35,550 nucleotides of DNA, from NCBI GenBank assembly GCA_900299245.1, contig OMJA01000065.1, positions 1 to 35,550 of the forward strand, given 5' to 3'. The translations under genes and the position numbers were made by a program. This DNA comes from Nitrospiraceae bacterium (lineage in GTDB: Bacteria; Nitrospirota; Nitrospiria; Nitrospirales; Nitrospiraceae). Below the pieces are notes generated by a model that saw only the letters and a program-made list of their open reading frames with translations, was not told the DNA's origin and ran no database searches. The stretch's first letter is position 1. Every line of letters starts with the position of its first letter. Positions 7,763 through 14,870 of the stretch are shown one piece after another.

Positions 7763-8344
7763 ATGCCACTGGAACAGCGAGAAGGCCCTGACGATGCGCA
7801 GCTTGTGGCGCGCAGCCTCAAGCAGGATCATGAGGCTTTCGGCCAACTGATCGACCGGCATGCCACAGTGATCGTCAATCTGGCCTATCGGATGGTCGGG
7901 AATCGGGCCGAAGCCGAGGATCTGGCCCAGGAGACGTTTCTCTCGGCGTTCAAGGCCTTGTCAACCTTTCGGGCGGACTCAAAGTTTTCGACCTGGCTGT
8001 ACCGGATTGCATCAAACAAGTGCAAAGACTGGTTACGCGTCAAGCACCCCGGACAGGCGCAGCAGGATGTCGATGTGGAGGAGATGCTGGATGTTCATGT
8101 GGCGGAGGAGCGGACGCCCGAGCAGCTGCTCTCTCAGCAACAGGTGGCGCTGGAATTGGAACGGGCGATCCAGCGATTGCCGCCTCTGTACCGGGAAGCG
8201 TTTATCTTGAAGCATGTCGAAGGGTTGAGTTACGAAGAAATGCAGGAGATTCTGGGTGTGAACGGCGATACCTTGAAGATGCGAGTCTATAAGGGGCGGG
8301 TGCAGCTCAGTCGAGAACTGGCGGAACTGAATCCGACGCGATAA
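7763..8344 (+). CDS. ECF-type RNA polymerase sigma factor (RpoE-like)
   Basis: A 193-residue sigma-70 family factor. Region 2 spans about 22-92 with the core-binding DLAQETFL (53-60) and the -10 recognition segment FSTWLYRIASNKCKDWL (75-91). After an acidic linker, region 4 (about 128-185) contains RLPPLYREAFILKHVEGLSYEEMQEILG, a helix-turn-helix that would read the -35 element. There is no region 1.1 or 3, as expected for ECF factors. GCGGAG lies upstream of the ATG. The next gene encodes a single-pass membrane protein shaped like an anti-sigma factor, so this sigma is probably held inactive at the membrane. It likely transcribes its own operon and other envelope genes. Confidence 0.93.
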   Translation: MPLEQREGPDDAQLVARSLKQDHEAFGQLIDRHATVIVNLAYRMVGNRAEAEDLAQETFLSAFKALSTFRADSKFSTWLYRIASNKCKDWLRVKHPGQAQQDVDVEEMLDVHVAEERTPEQLLSQQQVALELERAIQRLPPLYREAFILKHVEGLSYEEMQEILGVNGDTLKMRVYKGRVQLSRELAELNPTR

Positions 8345-8373
8345 GGTCCGGCGATTGATGTAGGGTGACGGCC

Positions 8374-9054
8374 ATGGATGAACAGGAACTGATGGTGCAA
8401 CGGTTTCTTGATCAAGATCTGACGCCGGAGGAGCGCGTGGTGTTTCTCCGGTCTGTGGATATCGATCCTGCGTTGCGCCGGACCTGGCTCAATCTTGAGA
8501 TGGTGGTGGCCGAGGCGGCGCAACTTCCGAGAATGACTCCGTCGGCCAAGTTCCTTAGCCAATTGAAAGCCAAAGTGGCGTCTCCTCCTGTTCGTCTCTG
8601 GGATCGAGTGCGAATGGCGATCACCATGCCGCATACACTGGAATTGAATCTGGCCGGAGCGATGGCCGCAGCCTGCGTGGCGGTGGTGGCGATGGCGGGG
8701 GTGCTGCGGATGATGCAGGAGCGGATCGTGGAGGTGCCGGTGGGTCAGGCGCCCGTGCAAACGATTGCCTCCCCGGCGAATCCGGAACCCAAAGTCTTTG
8801 TCCGGCTGGTGTTGCTGCAACCGGGGGCACAATCGGTCTCGGTCGCAGGAGATTTCAATGGGTGGAATCCAGGGCAAACCAAGCTGCAGCGATCGGAGGG
8901 AGGGATGTGGACGGCCACCATTCCTCTCAAACCCGGGCGGTATCAATATATGTTTGTCATCGACGGCAAGCAATGGATTGCCGATCCGCTGGCCGGCGAA
9001 GCGTCCGGCGATGGATTCGGATCAGAAAATGCGGTGCTCGATGTCAGTATCTAA
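8374..9054 (+). CDS. Membrane anti-sigma-like protein with periplasmic glycogen-binding (CBM48/E-set) domain
   Basis: A 226-residue protein; ATG 8374 is preferred to a GTG three codons earlier. Residues 1-90 are a helical cytoplasmic segment of the kind found in anti-sigma factors (DEQELMVQRFLDQDLTPEER, then ALRRTWLNLEMVVAEA). They lack the HxxxCxxC zinc motif of ZAS proteins. A single membrane helix spans about 91-113. After a Pro/Val/Ala linker, residues 139-226 form an AMPK-beta/isoamylase-N-like domain. Its conserved marks are VSVAGDFNGWNP (Trp164), GMWTATIPLKPGRYQYMFVIDG (Trp179) and QWIADP (Trp201). With the sigma gene 29 bp upstream, the arrangement predicts an anti-sigma whose outer domain senses an alpha-glucan or a protein. 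That sensing role is an inference. Confidence 0.85.
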   Translation: MDEQELMVQRFLDQDLTPEERVVFLRSVDIDPALRRTWLNLEMVVAEAAQLPRMTPSAKFLSQLKAKVASPPVRLWDRVRMAITMPHTLELNLAGAMAAACVAVVAMAGVLRMMQERIVEVPVGQAPVQTIASPANPEPKVFVRLVLLQPGAQSVSVAGDFNGWNPGQTKLQRSEGGMWTATIPLKPGRYQYMFVIDGKQWIADPLAGEASGDGFGSENAVLDVSI

Positions 9055-9107
9055 ACCTAGGATCCGTTCCCTTGCATCGAAGCGGGCCGTCAGTTACTCT
9101 TCGGTCC

Positions 9108-9470
9108 ATGATGAGCGGAATCAGAGCTGCGATTCTCGTAATGGTATTCGCCGGGATGCTGAGCGGGTGCGTGTCGGCGATCAAGCCGGATTTCCCCAGG
9201 CCGGTCACGGGCGGCGTGCGGTTTACGCATCTGGCGCCTTCGGCCCACACCGTGTACGTCGTGGGTTCGTTCAATGGATGGGTCAAGGGTGCGACACAGA
9301 TGAAACAAGCAGGGAAGACCGGGGTGTGGACCGCCGAGGTGCTCATGCAGCCGGGGGAATATACGTTCATGTACCTGGTTGACGGGAAAGAGTGGGTCGT
9401 GCCGCCGCTGGCGGAGGATTTTGTGACGGATGGATTTGGACAGACCAACGGAGTCGTGATCGTTCGGTAA
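9108..9470 (+). CDS. CBM48/E-set (isoamylase early-set) lipoprotein
   Basis: A 120-residue lipoprotein with signal peptide and lipobox MLSGC (Cys21). Adjacent ATGs at 9108 and 9111 are both possible starts. Almost the whole mature protein is one glycogen-binding-type domain. It contains HTVYVVGSFNGWVKG (Trp58), GVWTAEVLMQPGEYTFMYLVDG (Trp74) and EWVVPP (Trp96), ending in GFGQTNGVVIV. It is clearly homologous to the C-terminal domain of the preceding anti-sigma-like protein (DGFGSENAVLDV end). It lies 53 bp after that gene and 4 bp before the next one. A lipid-anchored copy of the sensor domain suggests a soluble or outer-membrane partner binding the same ligand, or a competitor for it. Confidence 0.85.
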   Translation: MMSGIRAAILVMVFAGMLSGCVSAIKPDFPRPVTGGVRFTHLAPSAHTVYVVGSFNGWVKGATQMKQAGKTGVWTAEVLMQPGEYTFMYLVDGKEWVVPPLAEDFVTDGFGQTNGVVIVR

Positions 9471-9474
9471 CGCG

Positions 9475-10359
9475 ATGCGCAGGACCACGAACATACAGAT
9501 ATATCTGGTCGGGCTGGTGATGTGTCTGGGCACGTCGCCCGCACTGGCGGACTCCCTCTCGACGCAGGATCGGGAGGAGATCAATCGGCTGCGCTCGGCT
9601 CAAGGCCATTCCGCTGAAGAAGTGAACGGCCTTCTAGAGCAGGTGATCAAAGCCGGTGAGAAGGGGCTGCCGACCGAACCGCTGGCAAACAAAGTTAAAG
9701 AAGGCCTGGCCAAAGGCGTCGAGCCGAAACGCATCGATCCGGTCGTGCGCCAGCTGGTCACGCACTTTGAATCGGCACAGGAAATTCTGCAAGAGTCGAC
9801 AGCCAAGGGAATGGTTGATGCATTGCAAGGCAATCGCCAACGGGCGCTCGAAGGGTTGGCCGAGGCGTTGAGCCGCGGCACAACAGCCGAAGAGGTGCGG
9901 GAGCTGGCGAAGACCTCGCAAGGGGGAGGGGGCAAGGTTTCGCAAGAGTCGCTAGCCTCCGGTGCGAAGAGTCTGGCGATTCTCAAAGAAGCTAGAATTC
10001 CCTCGAAGGATGGCACGGCGCTGGTCGCGGAAGGCATCCGGCAGGGCTACCGGTCGGCTGAGTTGGCCGATCTTGCCCGCGAACTCAAGCGGCGGGGTTC
10101 CGATATTCAGCAGGGCCGGGTCAATCTCCAGAACATCAAAGACCAGGTGTCGAAAGGTCAGCGTGCAGATCGGATCTTCCGCGACAGCGATCAAGGGGGA
10201 TCCGGGAGTGGCGAGCGGATGGACCGCAGCGGCAGCTCAGACCGCGGTGGCCGGGATGATCGCGGCGGTCATGATGACCGCAGTGGCAGCGGCGGCCGCG
10301 ATGACCGGGGCAGCCGGCCAGACCGGAGCGGGAGCGGTCATGGCGGACGCGATCACTAA
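9475..10359 (+). CDS. Secreted helical protein with Gly/Asp/Arg-rich tail
   Basis: A 294-residue precursor starting 4 nt after the lipoprotein stop, hence the same operon. The signal peptide cleaves near SPALADS (residue ~26). Residues 27-235 are strongly helical with a loose repeat: short helices separated by G[LVI].P or G.[TS].EE turns (GEKGLPTEPLANKVKEGLAK, GVEPKRIDPVVRQLV, SRGTTAEEVRELA, GYRSAELADLARELK). The last ~60 residues are low complexity, with RDDRGG, HDDRSGSG and GGRDH. I do not recognise a characterised family. Context suggests an envelope component controlled by, or working with, the CBM48 sensor proteins. Confidence 0.82.
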   Translation: MRRTTNIQIYLVGLVMCLGTSPALADSLSTQDREEINRLRSAQGHSAEEVNGLLEQVIKAGEKGLPTEPLANKVKEGLAKGVEPKRIDPVVRQLVTHFESAQEILQESTAKGMVDALQGNRQRALEGLAEALSRGTTAEEVRELAKTSQGGGGKVSQESLASGAKSLAILKEARIPSKDGTALVAEGIRQGYRSAELADLARELKRRGSDIQQGRVNLQNIKDQVSKGQRADRIFRDSDQGGSGSGERMDRSGSSDRGGRDDRGGHDDRSGSGGRDDRGSRPDRSGSGHGGRDH

Positions 10360-10484
10360 CGCGACGTTTGGCGGTATGGTCACCCCGTTCCGCGTGCCGT
10401 CTTACTTCTGTTCGTGCATCCTCTGAATTTCTGGACAGCTTTCTCACCTCCTGCTACACAAGCCTATGCAGTATTTCCCGGGTT

Positions 10485-10505
10485 CAGATCCTGTCAACGG
10501 ATCTG
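10485..10505. promoter_or_regulatory. Perfect inverted repeat upstream of a secreted-protein gene
   Basis: CAGATCC (10485-10491) and GGATCTG (10499-10505) form a perfect 7-bp inverted repeat with a 7-nt spacer, 56 nt before the ATG at 10562. It could be a dimeric regulator site or a small RNA hairpin. No clear -35/-10 pair is seen beside it. Confidence 0.3.
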
Positions 10506-10561
10506 ACGGCCGCGCGTTGAGTCAAACACGGGATATCACCTTTTATCCTACGGAGGTACCG

Positions 10562-10888
10562 ATGAAGACGATCGTATTGGCTGTTCTTGCGGTGACGCTC
10601 GGTATGAGCGGGACGGTCTTTGCCCAGGCTGAAACGCCGGTCATTGATCAGCGCCAGGCGAACCAGGAGAAGCGGATCGATCAGGGCATTGCCAGCGGCC
10701 AGTTGAATCAGCGGGAGGCCAACCGCCTGGACCGCGAGCAGAACCGGATCGACCGTATGGAGAATCGGGCGAAGGCCGACGGGGTCGTGACGGATAAAGA
10801 ACGGGCTCGAATCGGTGCTGCTCAGAATCGCGCTTCGCGCCATATCGCGCGTGAAAAACACGATGCCCAGGGAGCCCGGCATCGGTAG
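10562..10888 (+). CDS. Small secreted helical protein
   Basis: A 108-residue precursor with GGAGG 6 nt before the ATG. The signal peptide (residues 1-21) ends in TVFAQA. The mature part is charged and helical with a visible motif pair: IDQGIASGQLNQREANRLDREQ and, about 30 residues later, KADGVVTDKERARIGAAQ. Each has the G.[LV]...E...[LI] pattern common in small secreted proteins of Gram-negatives. No enzymatic residues are seen. It has its own terminator 25 bp after the stop, so it is likely monocistronic. Function unknown. Confidence 0.83.
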   Translation: MKTIVLAVLAVTLGMSGTVFAQAETPVIDQRQANQEKRIDQGIASGQLNQREANRLDREQNRIDRMENRAKADGVVTDKERARIGAAQNRASRHIAREKHDAQGARHR

Positions 10889-10912
10889 TTCGGACATGGG
10901 GGATGAACGAAG

Positions 10913-10950
10913 ACGGCGCCAGGAAGATAGTCCTGGCGCCGTTTCTGTTT
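10913..10950 (+). terminator. Rho-independent terminator of the 10562 gene
   Basis: ACGGCGCCAGGA (10913-10924) and TCCTGGCGCCGT (10931-10942) form a perfect 12-bp stem with a 6-nt loop, followed by TTCTGTTT. Confidence 0.88.
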
Positions 10951-10966
10951 GATGAGTGAGATAAAC

Positions 10967-11293
10967 CTATCGGCCGCGGCCGCCACGATCGGCGCGGCGG
11001 TCTTCCCGACGATCCTGCTGCCGATCCATTTGACGATCTTGCTGGCGATCCTGCTGCCGGTCCATTTGACGGTCCTGCTGCCGGTCTTCGCGTCGATCTT
11101 CCCGACGATCATTCTGCCGGTCTTCCCGGCGGTCCTGCTGCCGATCCTGTTGCCGATCCGCGCGCCGATCTTCCTGGCGAACATCGGCCTGTGCAGAGGC
11201 GAGGCTGGGGTTCAAGACCCCGGCCACCGGCAGAGCAGAGAGGATGGCGAGACCCATCAGAATGCTGGTTTTCACAATGGCGGTTGGCTTCAT
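10967..11293 (-). CDS. Secreted DRQQDRRED-repeat protein
   Basis: A 108-residue precursor; GGAGG lies 8 nt before the ATG. The signal peptide (hydrophobic residues about 8-30) cleaves near SLASAQA. The mature ~70 residues are almost only Asp, Arg and Gln with a few Met, Glu and Asn, in units such as DRQQDRR, EDRQNDRR and DRQMDRQQ. It ends in RGGRGR. The polymer is near charge-balanced and probably disordered. The coding DNA is a degenerate tandem repeat, which also leaves a long spurious open frame on the opposite strand. It shares composition with the protein at 6089-6652. Function unknown; proteins of this type are frequent in Nitrospira-like genomes to my knowledge. Confidence 0.75.
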   Translation of the reverse strand: MKPTAIVKTSILMGLAILSALPVAGVLNPSLASAQADVRQEDRRADRQQDRQQDRREDRQNDRREDRREDRQQDRQMDRQQDRQQDRQMDRQQDRREDRRADRGGRGR

Positions 11294-11441
11294 AAGAAAT
11301 CCTCCGTGAGAGCGTAAGAATGGGTGCAGTGTGTTGGCGAGTGAGGGGCCGCTTCTCTGCTCTCTGGAGGAAGGCCTCTCAATGCCGTTCTATGGGTTAG
11401 ACGGGGGGTGCAGAAAAATGTAAACGCACGGTCAATGCAGA

Positions 11442-11478
11442 GAAAATAAAAAGCCCGCCACGGGAGGGTGGCGGGCTT
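11442..11478 (-). terminator. Rho-independent terminator of the 11504-11908 gene
   Basis: AAGCCCGCCA (11451-11460) and TGGCGGGCTT (11469-11478) form a perfect 10-bp stem with an 8-nt loop. On the minus strand it is followed by TTTATTTTC. It lies 25 bp after the stop of the minus-strand gene. Confidence 0.9.
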
Positions 11479-11503
11479 GATGGAGCGCACAGCAGCGGAA
11501 GTG

Positions 11504-11908
11504 TTACCGGAACACGCCGGCCAGCACGGCCGGGCTAAATCCGACGCTCACCGTATCTCCACTCCGGACTTGTGGAACAACTTGTCCATCCTGGGAATTC
11601 AGTTCCATTTCGCCGCAAAGGAGTTGCGTGGCCGGCGCCGGACAGGCCACCAGAACCATCGTGCCGACGGAGACGCCATTGATAAAGACATTCTGGGGAG
11701 AAATCGTGGAGCCGGCCAGATCTTCGGCCTGGACGTTCAGGCGTTTCCGATTGCCGCGCTCACGGTATTCGGCCTTGCCGGATGCCGCGCCGCTGACCAT
11801 GCTGGCCTTTAAGCGGACCTCTGCCGATTGGGCCTGGGCCGGCAGGGTTGATGCGACCATTACGCCGACGAATGCAACGAGAGAAAGAGACAGTCCGATC
11901 TTTGTCAT
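11504..11908 (-). CDS. Secreted hypothetical protein
   Basis: A 134-residue precursor. ATG at 11908 has CTGGAGG just upstream and starts a clear signal peptide (LSLSLVAFVGVMVASTLPAQAQS); the frame continues 30 codons upstream without signal character. The mature protein begins EVRLKASMVSGAASGKAEYRE and appears all-beta. It contains QNVFINGVSVGTMV, a CPAPATQLLCGEM segment with two Cys that could form a disulfide, and SGDTVSVGFSPAVLAGVF. The GKAEYRERGNRKRLNVQAEDL motif resembles small secreted proteins annotated as hypothetical in environmental genomes. No catalytic residues are recognised. Confidence 0.8.
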   Translation of the reverse strand: MTKIGLSLSLVAFVGVMVASTLPAQAQSAEVRLKASMVSGAASGKAEYRERGNRKRLNVQAEDLAGSTISPQNVFINGVSVGTMVLVACPAPATQLLCGEMELNSQDGQVVPQVRSGDTVSVGFSPAVLAGVFR

Positions 11909-12193
11909 AGTGACCTCCAGATTGAATATATGGCCACGGCCTTGCCGCACATTCTCCTGTGGCCTCCCCCACGGCACGATGGGTGGAGAATGGAGCACAG
12001 AAGGACACGTGGCCTCCTGAAGAGTCAGACGAGGGAAATGCCAATTCGTAAATAGAACATCCTAGTGGGATGACATTTGTTTCAGTAAAAGGCCGTGTGT
12101 GTAGGCTATAGGAGGCAGGTGAAGATGAGCAGCGCAAGGGGGGGGAGAGCGAGGCCGCGGATAGAAAGGCTGGTTTCGTGGATGGAATGACCC
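11909..12193. other. Divergent intergenic region
   Basis: The ~285-bp spacer separates a minus-strand secreted protein from the plus-strand tRNA-nucleotidyltransferase fusion. The left edge holds the ribosome site of the minus gene and, at 11929-11934, a possible minus -10 (TATATT). I see no RNA gene or repeat. The right end contains the promoter described next. Confidence 0.45.
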
Positions 12194-12202
12194 TGCTAGA
12201 AT
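12194..12202 (+). promoter_or_regulatory. Extended -10 promoter, leaderless start for 12209
   Basis: TGCTAGAAT (12194-12202) is an extended -10 element. It ends 6 nt before the ATG, so transcription would begin at the start codon itself. There is no Shine-Dalgarno sequence. Confidence 0.5.
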
Positions 12203-12208
12203 GCCGCT

Positions 12209-14857
12209 ATGCAAGTCGTGACGACCCACCACAATGCGGATTTCGACGGCCTGGCCTCGATGGTCGCTGTACGGAAATTGTACCCCGATGTACGATTGGT
12301 GCTGTCCGGCGGGGCGCAGGAGACCGTGCACGCCTTTCTCTCAGCACATGATCTGAATCTCACCAAGCTCAAAGATCTCGATCTCGCGCAAGTGTCAACG
12401 TTGATTCTGGTCGATACCCATGAGCCGGAGCGCATCGGCCTGTTCAAGCAATGCTGGCTGGATCCGAAGGTCGAGGTGCAGGTGTTCGATCACCATGGAG
12501 CAGATTCCTGCCGGACCGGGATACCGGTGCCCGGGAAAACCATCAGCCAGGTCATTGAGACGGTCGGCGCGACGGTGACGATGCTGATTGAACGGGTACG
12601 GGATGCCGGTGTGCCGGTTACGCCGCTCGAAGCGACTGTGTTGGCGCTCGGCCTCTACGATGAAACCGGGTCGTTCTCCTATTCCTCCACTACTCCGCGC
12701 GATCTGCAGGCCGCGGCGTTCCTTCTTGGCACAGGGGCGGATTTGAAACTGGTGATGCAGACGTTGCGTCGGCCGCTCGACCCGAACATCGTCGCGTTGC
12801 TGAACGATTTGCTGCAGCATAGCGATGTGCACTATCTGGAAGGCCGGAAGGTGCTGGTGGCGACGAGCACCTTCGACCGCGATCGCGTGGAAGCGGCGGA
12901 AGCGGTGCATCAACTGGCCGAGCTTGAGGGCGTGGATGCGGTCGTGGTTGCCGTGGTGAACGAGGAGCATGTGGAAGTCATCGGGCGCAGCCGTGTGCCG
13001 GAGATCGATGTCGGATGGATCGCGCAGGAGTTCGGCGGCGGCGGGCATGCGGTCGCGGCTGCCGCGATCGTCAAAGGGCAGACACTCACGGAGGTGAAGG
13101 AGCGACTCGTCCAGTTACTGACGGAGCGGTATCGGCCGACGCTGTTGGCGAAAGATGTCATGACCAAGCCGGTCAAGACGATCGGCGGAGACGCCACGGT
13201 CGGCGAGACGGAACAACGGATGACCAATTATGGCGTGAACGTGCTGCCGGTGTTGGACGGCAAAGATCGCTACGCCGGGCTGGTGAGCCGGGAACAGATC
13301 CAGAAGGCGCTCTTTCACCGGTTGGACAAGCTGACGGCGGCCGATATTCTCCAGGCTGATCAGTTCACCGCTCATCCGGACACCGATTTCTATACGATCG
13401 AGCAGGCGATGCTGGAGCGTAATCAGCGGTTTGTTCCGATTCTTGAGGGCACGAGAGTCGTCGGGGTGATCACGCGCACGGATTTGCTCCGGGCCTGGCA
13501 TAACGATGTCCTGCGTTCCGTGAGGCTTCGCCCCAAACTGGCGGACCCTACCGGCGTGCCCGGGCTGCTGCATCACCGTACGCTCAAGCGACAATTACAG
13601 GACAAGCTGCCGCCGCGTCTGTTTACGCTGCTCAAGGAGGCCGGCCAGCTGGCTGACCGGCTGGACCTGCCGCTCTATGTGGTGGGCGGCTGTGTGCGGG
13701 ATCTGTTGCTCGGGATCCAAAACCTTGATCTCGACCTGGTGGTTGAAGGCGACGGGATTGCATTTGCGCGCAAGCTCGCGGCGGAACAGTCGGGACGCGT
13801 CAAGGTGCATGACCGATTCGGCACCGCGGTGATCGTGCTGCCGGACGGGTTCAAGCTCGACGTGGCCACTGCCCGCACCGAATATTACGAATATCCGACC
13901 GCGCTTCCGACCGTCGAGCAAAGCTCGATCAAAAAAGATCTGTACCGCCGTGATTTCACAATCAATGCCCTGGCGGTCCGCCTCAACGGCCGTGGATTCG
14001 GGGAGGTGCTTGATTTTTATGGCGGTCAGCGGGATCTGAAGAATCAGGTCATCCGCGTGCTCCATAGTCTGAGTTTCGTCGAAGATCCGACCCGGGTGTT
14101 CCGCGCGATCCGGTTCGAGACGCGGTTCGGGTTTCATCTCGGCAAAGACACCGTGGCGCTGATCAAGGCGGCGGTGAGAATGGCGCTCTTTAAGAAACTC
14201 TCCGGCCACCGGCTCTTAGAGGAGTTGAAGGCCCTCTGTTCGGAGCGGGAGCCGAAGTCCGGGGTGAAGCGGCTGGCCGAGCTCGACCTCCTCCGATTCA
14301 TTCATCCGAAGCTCGTCTGGACGTCACGGTTGGAGAAGTTGCTCCTCGCCGTCGAAGAAACCCTCGATTGGTATCGGCTGCTCTACTTGGATCACAGGCT
14401 GGAGTCCTGGCTGGTGTACATGATGGCGATTGCGGCGGTGTTGCCGGATCGCGGGGTGTCGGATCTCTTGAAGCGGTTTCCTTTCAGTGAGCGTGAAGCC
14501 ACGACATTGAAAGCGATGCGGGGCGGAGCCCACCGTTTGCTGCGGCAGCTGAGCAAGCAGCCGCCATTGAAGCCGTCCGGAGTCTTCCGGGCATTGGAAG
14601 GAGTGCCGGATGAAGCGCTCCTGGCCATCATGGCCCAGAGCCCATCCGACCGGGTGAAACGGCAGGTGTCGGCCTATCTCACCTCCTGGAGGCAGGCGAA
14701 ACCGTTGCTTACGGGGAAGGATCTTCAAGCCATGGGTATCAAGCCGGGGCCGATCTACAGCCAGGTGCTGAGCCGTCTTCGTGACGCGCATCTGGACGGG
14801 CTCGTCAAGACAGAGTCAGACGAGCGGACGTTCATCGAGAGCCTCATCCGCCGTTGA
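12209..14857 (+). CDS. DHH phosphoesterase / CBS pair / tRNA nucleotidyltransferase (poly(A) polymerase family) fusion
   Basis: An 882-residue three-part protein. Residues 1-305 are a DHH/DHHA1 phosphoesterase: HHNADFDGLAS (7-17), VDTHE, FDHH (93-96) and the DHHA1 GGGGHAVAAAA (about 276-286). Two CBS domains follow, about 314-372 (AKDVMTKPVKTI) and 377-437 (RFVPILEGTRVVGVITR). Residues ~485-880 are a class II nucleotidyltransferase: VVGGCVRDLLLG, the metal-binding LDLDLVVEGD, RRDFTINALAV and EDPTRVFRAIRFETRFGF. Such fusions are known in several phyla and some act as A-adding tRNA nucleotidyltransferases. The DHH part could be a nanoRNase or pAp phosphatase, and the CBS pair an adenylate sensor. 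Whether this one adds A only or CCA cannot be read here. No ribosome site precedes it. Confidence 0.93.
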   Translation: MQVVTTHHNADFDGLASMVAVRKLYPDVRLVLSGGAQETVHAFLSAHDLNLTKLKDLDLAQVSTLILVDTHEPERIGLFKQCWLDPKVEVQVFDHHGADSCRTGIPVPGKTISQVIETVGATVTMLIERVRDAGVPVTPLEATVLALGLYDETGSFSYSSTTPRDLQAAAFLLGTGADLKLVMQTLRRPLDPNIVALLNDLLQHSDVHYLEGRKVLVATSTFDRDRVEAAEAVHQLAELEGVDAVVVAVVNEEHVEVIGRSRVPEIDVGWIAQEFGGGGHAVAAAAIVKGQTLTEVKERLVQLLTERYRPTLLAKDVMTKPVKTIGGDATVGETEQRMTNYGVNVLPVLDGKDRYAGLVSREQIQKALFHRLDKLTAADILQADQFTAHPDTDFYTIEQAMLERNQRFVPILEGTRVVGVITRTDLLRAWHNDVLRSVRLRPKLADPTGVPGLLHHRTLKRQLQDKLPPRLFTLLKEAGQLADRLDLPLYVVGGCVRDLLLGIQNLDLDLVVEGDGIAFARKLAAEQSGRVKVHDRFGTAVIVLPDGFKLDVATARTEYYEYPTALPTVEQSSIKKDLYRRDFTINALAVRLNGRGFGEVLDFYGGQRDLKNQVIRVLHSLSFVEDPTRVFRAIRFETRFGFHLGKDTVALIKAAVRMALFKKLSGHRLLEELKALCSEREPKSGVKRLAELDLLRFIHPKLVWTSRLEKLLLAVEETLDWYRLLYLDHRLESWLVYMMAIAAVLPDRGVSDLLKRFPFSEREATTLKAMRGGAHRLLRQLSKQPPLKPSGVFRALEGVPDEALLAIMAQSPSDRVKRQVSAYLTSWRQAKPLLTGKDLQAMGIKPGPIYSQVLSRLRDAHLDGLVKTESDERTFIESLIRR

Positions 14858-14870
14858 TGGCGGGAAGAGA

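Noticed and set aside
10949-11317. Plus-strand frame with Leu/Pro/Ile repeats
   Set aside because: Antisense of the DRQQDRRED gene. It lacks a ribosome site and arises from the repeat; the minus frame has signal peptide and GGAGG.
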